DNA of 64,000 bases from Stenotrophomonas sp. HITSZ_GD (GTDB lineage: Bacteria; Pseudomonadota; Gammaproteobacteria; Xanthomonadales; Xanthomonadaceae): contig NZ_JARQXB010000003.1 of the NCBI RefSeq assembly GCF_029543105.1, positions 124,001 through 188,000 on the forward strand, read 5' to 3'. Positions within the stretch are counted from its first letter, which is position 1. Each line of letters begins with the position of its first letter. The notes below the pieces were generated by a model. That model had not been told where the DNA came from and ran no database searches. It worked only from the letters and a program-made list of their open reading frames with translations. The translations under genes and the position numbers were made by a program. Of the stretch, positions 59,445 to 64,000 are shown piece after piece.

Positions 59445-61463
59445 ATGAGCGACCGGTTCCAGCTTGTATCCCCTTACTCGCCCTCCGGCGACCAACCGCA
59501 GGCCATCGAGAAACTGGTGTCCAACTTCGAGGCTGGCCTGGCCAAGCAGACCCTGCTGGGCGTCACCGGTTCGGGCAAGACGTATACCGTGGCCAACGTG
59601 GTGCAGCAGATCCAGAAGCCCACGCTGGTGATGGCGCCGAACAAGACGCTCGCGGCCCAGTTGTACGGCGAGTTCAAGGCGTTCTTCCCGCACAACGCGG
59701 TGGAATACTTCGTCAGCTACTACGACTACTACCAGCCGGAAGCCTACGTGCCTTCGTCGGACACCTTCATCGAGAAGGACAGTTCGATCAACGAACACAT
59801 CGAGCAGATGCGCCTGGCCGCGACCAAGACGCTGCTGTCCCGCCGCGATGCGCTGGTGGTGGCGACCGTCTCGGCGATCTACGGCCTGGGCGCGCCGGAG
59901 GATTACCTGTCGCTGCGGTTGATCCTTTCGGTGGGCGAGCATATCGAGCAGCGGCAGTTGATCCGCCACCTCACCGACCTGCAATACACCCGCAACGAGT
60001 TCGAACTCACCCGCGGCGCCTTCCGCGTGCGCGGCGAGGTGGTGGACGTGTTCCCGGCCGAATCGGACACCGAAGCGCTGCGTATCGAGCTGTTCGACGG
60101 CGATATCGAGAAGCTGACCCTGTTCGACCCGCTCACCGGCGAGACGCTGCGCGTGCTGCAGCGCTACACCGTTTACCCCAAGACGCACTACGCCACGACC
60201 CGCGAGCGCACGCTCAGCGCCGTGGACACCATCAAGGAAGAGCTCAAGGAGCGCCTGGAGGTGCTGTACGCGCAGAACAAGCTCGTCGAAGCGCAGCGCC
60301 TGGCGCAGCGCACGCAATTCGACCTGGAGATGATGGCCGAGGTCGGCTACTGCAACGGCATCGAGAACTACTCCCGCCACCTCACCGGCAAGGGCCCGGG
60401 CGAGCCGCCGCCGACGCTGTTCGACTACCTGCCGGCCGACGCGCTGCTGGTGATCGACGAATCGCACGTGACCATCCCGCAGATCGGCGCGATGTACAAG
60501 GGCGACCGTTCGCGCAAGGAAACGCTGGTGGAGTTCGGCTTCCGCCTGCCTTCGGCGCTGGACAACCGCCCGCTGCGCTTCGAGGAATGGGAGGCGCGTT
60601 CGCCACGCAGCATCTACGTCTCGGCAACGCCCGGGCCGTACGAGCTGCGTGAATCGGGCGAGGAGATCACCGAGCTGGTGGTGCGCCCGACCGGCCTGGT
60701 GGACCCGGAGGTGGAGATTCGGCCGGTCGGCACGCAGGTGGACGACCTGATGAGCGAATGCAACAAGCGCATCGCCATGGGTGACCGCGTGCTGGTGACC
60801 ACGCTCACCAAGCGCATGGCCGAGAACCTGACCGAGTACCTGGGCGAGCACGGCATTCGCGTGCGCTACCTGCATTCGGACATCGACACGGTGGAGCGCG
60901 TGGAGATTATCCGCGACCTGCGCCTGGGCAAGTTCGACGTGCTGGTGGGCATCAACCTGCTGCGCGAGGGCCTGGACATGCCGGAAGTGTCGCTGGTGGC
61001 GATCCTGGACGCGGACAAGGAGGGCTTCCTGCGCTCGACCGGTTCGCTGATCCAGACCATCGGCCGCGCCGCGCGCAACCTGCGCGGCAAGGCGATCCTC
61101 TATGCGGACACGATGACCCGCTCGATGAAGGCGGCGATCGACGAAACCGACCGCCGCCGCCAGAAGCAGGTGGAGTACAACGAAGCGCATGGCATCGTGC
61201 CCAAATCCGTGGCGCGGCCGATTGCCGACATCCTGGAAGGCGCGCGCGAGGAGGGCGCCAGCGGGCGCGGCAAGGGCAAGGGCCGGCGCGTGGCGGTGGC
61301 CGAGGAGCCGGCGGATTACCGGGCGCTGGCGCCGGCGGAGATCGCCTCCAAGCTCAAGGCGCTGGAGCAGCAGATGTACCAGCACGCCCGCGACCTGGAG
61401 TTCGAGGAAGCGGCGCAGATCCGCGACCAGATTCAGAAGCTGAAGGCTGCCAGCCTGGCGTAA
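59445..61463 (+). CDS. uvrB: UvrABC system protein B
   Basis: UvrB is the damage-verification helicase-like subunit of nucleotide excision repair. The 672-residue protein matches E. coli length. The Walker A motif GVTGSGKT is at 39-46, the DNA-contacting beta-hairpin [18 protein letters not shown] near 90-107, the Walker B-like VIDESHVT in the centre, and helicase motif [13 protein letters not shown]-terminal UVR domain (about 630-670) binds UvrC. A -10-like TATACT at 59413 precedes the gene; no LexA site was recognised. Confidence 0.97.
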   Translation: MSDRFQLVSPYSPSGDQPQAIEKLVSNFEAGLAKQTLLGVTGSGKTYTVANVVQQIQKPTLVMAPNKTLAAQLYGEFKAFFPHNAVEYFVSYYDYYQPEAYVPSSDTFIEKDSSINEHIEQMRLAATKTLLSRRDALVVATVSAIYGLGAPEDYLSLRLILSVGEHIEQRQLIRHLTDLQYTRNEFELTRGAFRVRGEVVDVFPAESDTEALRIELFDGDIEKLTLFDPLTGETLRVLQRYTVYPKTHYATTRERTLSAVDTIKEELKERLEVLYAQNKLVEAQRLAQRTQFDLEMMAEVGYCNGIENYSRHLTGKGPGEPPPTLFDYLPADALLVIDESHVTIPQIGAMYKGDRSRKETLVEFGFRLPSALDNRPLRFEEWEARSPRSIYVSATPGPYELRESGEEITELVVRPTGLVDPEVEIRPVGTQVDDLMSECNKRIAMGDRVLVTTLTKRMAENLTEYLGEHGIRVRYLHSDIDTVERVEIIRDLRLGKFDVLVGINLLREGLDMPEVSLVAILDADKEGFLRSTGSLIQTIGRAARNLRGKAILYADTMTRSMKAAIDETDRRRQKQVEYNEAHGIVPKSVARPIADILEGAREEGASGRGKGKGRRVAVAEEPADYRALAPAEIASKLKALEQQMYQHARDLEFEEAAQIRDQIQKLKAASLA

Positions 61464-61494
61464 GGCGGCCCCGCGCGCGACGCCTGGCGGGCTA

Positions 61495-61524
61495 TTGCCC
61501 TGCGTCGCGCGGCTGGGCTAGAAT
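61495..61524 (+). promoter_or_regulatory. Probable promoter of tRNA-Val
   Basis: TTGCCC (61495-61500) and TAGAAT (61519-61524) are separated by 18 bases, 38 bases before the mature tRNA. Confidence 0.6.
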
Positions 61525-61562
61525 GCGCGCCCCGCAACGCGCAACGTGTTGCCGGGCTTACC

Positions 61563-61637
61563 GGGCGGTTAGCTCAGCGGTAGAGCACTACCTTGACATG
61601 GTAGGGGTCACAGGTTCGAACCCTGTACCGCCCACCA
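61563..61637 (+). tRNA. tRNA-Val (anticodon GAC)
   Basis: A 75-nt tRNA with perfect acceptor GGGCGGT / ACCGCCC, D arm AGCTCAGCGGTAGAGC, anticodon GAC within CTACCTTGACATGGTAG, T arm GGTTCGAACCC and encoded CCA (61635-61637). It marks the junction between high-GC backbone and the AT-richer segment holding the SIR2-HerA genes, so its 3' end is a candidate integration site. Confidence 0.97.
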
Positions 61638-61677
61638 TCTAAGTACCTGAGGAATCAGGGGAAAGATGGATCAGACG

Positions 61678-61703
61678 AAAGCCGGCCGAGAGGTCGGCTT
61701 TTT
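61678..61703 (+). terminator. Terminator after tRNA-Val
   Basis: A 10-bp stem (AAAGCCGGCC / GGTCGGCTTT, one G-T pair) with a GAGA loop is followed by further T residues. It still lies in sequence close to backbone style. Confidence 0.85.
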
Positions 61704-61802
61704 CGTAAGTGCCGTATAAGTGCGGTTCCATCGTCCGATCTTGTCTCTGCGACGGTGGCCGGGATGTCGCCAGCATGCGTCCTGACTGCGCTCAGTGGCC
61801 GG

Positions 61803-63569
61803 TTAGCTCCATAGAACACTGAGGTTGACGTCCTCGCTGTCTGGAGACTTGCCTCTCGCCAGTTGCTCTACCTGCATCACTAACGGGAGTTCGAAGGCGG
61901 TTCCCGTCGCCACACAACAGCCCTGGGCTAGCGTCGGAACCAGCGCGCGCGATAGTGCGTCCAACGTGCTGAGCGTGTTGTCAATGAGGAATAAATCTCG
62001 ATCGTTGACCAGCCGATGTATGAAGAAGTTGTGCAGCTGGGAAACAATTGTGGGTGAGATGTCCGCCGGGCGTTGGCTGGAAACCGTCAAAAAGAAGCCA
62101 AACTTTCGTCCTTCTTTGATGATCTCCTCGAACATCTCTAGGCGATAGTCACGCCAGCTTTCGTGTTCGCGCGTGGATTGCTGCGACAGGATGTTGTGGG
62201 CCTCATCAATTATCAGGTGCGTTGTTCGCTCCGGTGGGGTCAGGGACTGAGCCTTGTGGCGTTGGTAGAAGTGTTGTGCCAACAGCAGAGGGACGACCTT
62301 CTTGATCTCTGTGTTGCAGCGCTTCAGTGAAATGACGCTTACCAAGTCGGAAGTTGAAAGAGGGTCTCGTCCAACCGCAATCACCTTTTGGAGGCCGCCC
62401 ACAAGGGATTCCATTCGCTTAACCAGTGGTTGTATGTGATCGAACTGAACGAATCCGTGCTGCAACTCCCGGGTCAACTGTATGTGGACGCGGACGATTA
62501 GCTCGTCGAACGCGCTAAGTCGCGATAAATCGAGCATAAGAACGGTCTGTTCAAGTGTGGCGGCGTACTCCAGGCCGTCGGCATCGAAGTAGATGGTCCT
62601 GTTAGGGGTGCGACGGAAGAAGTTCTTCAGAGTCGCATTCCAGGATATGTCTTGCAGCGCACTTTCAACGGTAGCTGAGCCAGCTATCCTGCAAATTCTC
62701 CGCAATAGCTCTAGCGACTCTGGTCGAGGGGATGCTGAGCTAAAGACCTTCTTGAAGGTGGCCTGTGCGTAGCCGCTCAGTGAGTTGGGGAGGCCGCCAA
62801 ACAGGCGGCGTCCTTCCACCAGTCTGGTTAGAAAGGGTCGTTGGGTGTTCTGGGTCGCTTGGAAGAGCAGCGAGAGCGTGTCTGAATTCCAGAACTCTTC
62901 TTGGTCGATGTAGAAGAGCGAATTGCTTGGATTCGTTGACAGGTGGTAGGACCTTTTTTGGGTCGTAAGTTGATTGCCGGTGTACTCTCCGTTGAAATCG
63001 ATGATCACGAACTGGCTTTTTCCAAGGATGCTGGCTTGGCGCTCTTCGAAAAGTGTTGTGAAAAGCTTGGCTAGCGTGTTGGACTTTCCGCTGCCAGTGT
63101 TTCCGAAGATGCCGATGTGGCTGTTGAAGAGGCGGTGCCACGGTAGCCTCACCGGAAGGTCTTCCTTCAGCATTCTCCCGATGGTGAGTCCGCCGGCCTT
63201 AGATGTTTCGTAGATCTGCAGGACCCGTGCCTCGTTCAAGAGGAATGCGGCATCCTTGATCATTGGTAGGAACTTGACGCCATGTTTGAATGTGTCGCCT
63301 TCGAAGTAGCCTATGGGGCGAACTTCAATCTTGCGAATGTACTGGGTGCGATCGCCGTCTAGCTCGAACTTTTTCTCATCGAGCTGTTCCCCTTCCACGA
63401 TGCACACAATGTCTTTGAATCCCCTCTGGATGGCTATGTGCTCCCGAATCGAGATGCCCTTATACCTTTGCCCTTCATGGAAGAGTGTTTCTTTATTCGA
63501 TTCCTCGTCGATGCGGAGCGTTATCCTTATGCCGCTAATCGCGACTACCTCGCCGACTCTGATGCTCAT
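61803..63569 (-). CDS. HerA/FtsK-type P-loop ATPase, SIR2-HerA defence partner
   Basis: A 588-residue ATPase. An N-terminal HAS-barrel-like region (about 1-110) precedes the RecA-like core with Walker A GNTGSGKS at 156-163. FVIIDFNGEY at 187-196 is a HerA-type strand. The Walker B HLIIDEAHN has D455-E456, and an arginine-finger candidate is R500 (VSSQRPADIS). This is the DUF87/HerA hexameric DNA-translocase family. The ATG overlaps the stop of the SIR2-like gene by 4 bases. Codon use is far more AT-rich than the neighbours, indicating transfer. In known SIR2-HerA (Nezha-type) systems the ATPase assembles with SIR2 into a supercomplex that attacks NAD+ and DNA during phage infection; that role is inferred here. 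Confidence 0.88.
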   Translation of the reverse strand: MSIRVGEVVAISGIRITLRIDEESNKETLFHEGQRYKGISIREHIAIQRGFKDIVCIVEGEQLDEKKFELDGDRTQYIRKIEVRPIGYFEGDTFKHGVKFLPMIKDAAFLLNEARVLQIYETSKAGGLTIGRMLKEDLPVRLPWHRLFNSHIGIFGNTGSGKSNTLAKLFTTLFEERQASILGKSQFVIIDFNGEYTGNQLTTQKRSYHLSTNPSNSLFYIDQEEFWNSDTLSLLFQATQNTQRPFLTRLVEGRRLFGGLPNSLSGYAQATFKKVFSSASPRPESLELLRRICRIAGSATVESALQDISWNATLKNFFRRTPNRTIYFDADGLEYAATLEQTVLMLDLSRLSAFDELIVRVHIQLTRELQHGFVQFDHIQPLVKRMESLVGGLQKVIAVGRDPLSTSDLVSVISLKRCNTEIKKVVPLLLAQHFYQRHKAQSLTPPERTTHLIIDEAHNILSQQSTREHESWRDYRLEMFEEIIKEGRKFGFFLTVSSQRPADISPTIVSQLHNFFIHRLVNDRDLFLIDNTLSTLDALSRALVPTLAQGCCVATGTAFELPLVMQVEQLARGKSPDSEDVNLSVLWS

Positions 63570-64000
63570 GGGGTGTCTCCACCAGGAGTAGGCGCGCTAT
63601 CGGGCAAAGTGGATTCAAGGGTAAAGACGGTGCGATTGAACTCGTCAAAGTTGATGTTCGACGCGCCGGGTTGAATGCATGTGACGTTCTTGAAGGCTCT
63701 GAACGTCTTTTGTACGCGCTCGTATTGGGCGCTGTCATAGCAGCAGACGAATAGCTGAAGTGACGGATTTGAGAGTGATCTTTCGACAAGATGCAAGATG
63801 TGCTCGTCAGCGAACGAGAATCCGAACGTGATAAGGATCGAGTTTGGCTTCTCGAGTTCGTAGCTAAGTAGCCTCAGCATCTGATAGTAGTGCTCGTCAA
63901 AGACCGTCTCGTGGAACTTCCACTTGGTCGGGTTCACAATTGGAAGTTGCTTGTATGTAGTCCAGAAATTTTCCAGCTTGCTCTGGGTGATTTTGGGGGT
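63566..64000 (-). CDS. SIR2-like domain protein, C-terminal part
   Basis: The frame is open to the window edge, so at least 144 codons of the 3' end are visible and the N-terminal catalytic part is outside. The visible segment holds SILITFGFSFADEHILHLVERSL, whose GFSFADEHI motif is characteristic of SIR2-like NADase domains in anti-phage proteins. An alpha/beta Rossmann-type end (LQLFVCCYD) and a short tail follow. The stop is fused by a 4-base overlap to the HerA-type ATPase gene. Whether the catalytic Asn-His pair is intact cannot be seen. Confidence 0.8.
   Translation of the reverse strand, partial: TPKITQSKLENFWTTYKQLPIVNPTKWKFHETVFDEHYYQMLRLLSYELEKPNSILITFGFSFADEHILHLVERSLSNPSLQLFVCCYDSAQYERVQKTFRAFKNVTCIQPGASNINFDEFNRTVFTLESTLPDSAPTPGGDTP

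Noticed and set aside
61475-61510. Terminator directly after uvrB
   Set aside because: A 9-bp inverted repeat with an 18-nt loop exists, but there is no T-tract and it overlaps the tRNA-Val promoter.

Overview
The window is high-GC (roughly two thirds G+C) gammaproteobacterial chromosome. The gene order accD-glmM, tpiA-secG-tRNA-Leu-nuoA..N and rimP-nusA-infB-rbfA-truB-rpsO-pnp, an Oar-type outer-membrane receptor and abundant GTG starts point to the Xanthomonadaceae (Xanthomonas / Lysobacter / Luteimonas / Pseudoxanthomonas relatives). This placement is inferred from synteny and protein appearance; no search was run.

Layout. 1-4650: end of accD, glmM, a 2-oxoglutarate/Fe(II) dioxygenase, tpiA and secG. 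4698-19746: tRNA-Leu(GAG) followed by all fourteen NADH dehydrogenase I genes nuoA-N, tightly packed and often with 4-base stop/start overlaps. 19814-29992: initiator tRNA-Met, a two-CBS-domain protein, then the translation and RNA-metabolism cluster rimP, nusA, infB, rbfA, truB, rpsO, pnp. 29993-36853: a large palindromic element, a DUF2272 lipoprotein, nadC, a Trm112-like protein, purE-purK, Fe superoxide dismutase, a CGFS glutaredoxin, a degenerate SDR protein and a MarC/YhgN membrane protein. 36854-41874: a regulatory region and the Oar receptor, then ppnN.

42024-50261: a minor-pilin operon (fimU-pilV-pilW-pilX-pilY1-pilE) for type IV pilus priming. Its PilY1 carries a PA14-like domain and several Asp-rich calcium-type loops. 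tRNA-Asn(GTT) follows, with a gene-poor stretch behind it. 51412-57300 (minus strand): heme oxygenase bphO, bacteriophytochrome kinase bphP, a stand-alone receiver and a receiver-PAS-PAS-kinase-receiver hybrid. Heme oxygenase makes the biliverdin chromophore for the phytochrome, and the overlapping receiver and hybrid kinase probably continue the red-light phosphorelay. 57392-61463: a LysE-type exporter, a DUF2306 membrane protein, a second FimT-type pseudopilin and uvrB.

61563-64000: tRNA-Val(GAC) marks an abrupt compositional boundary. The sequence behind it is visibly more AT-rich and holds, on the minus strand, a SIR2-like gene (truncated by the window edge) overlapping by 4 bases a HerA/FtsK-type ATPase. 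This is the architecture of SIR2-HerA anti-phage defence systems, sitting where an integrated island would be expected. It is the most notable accessory content of the window.
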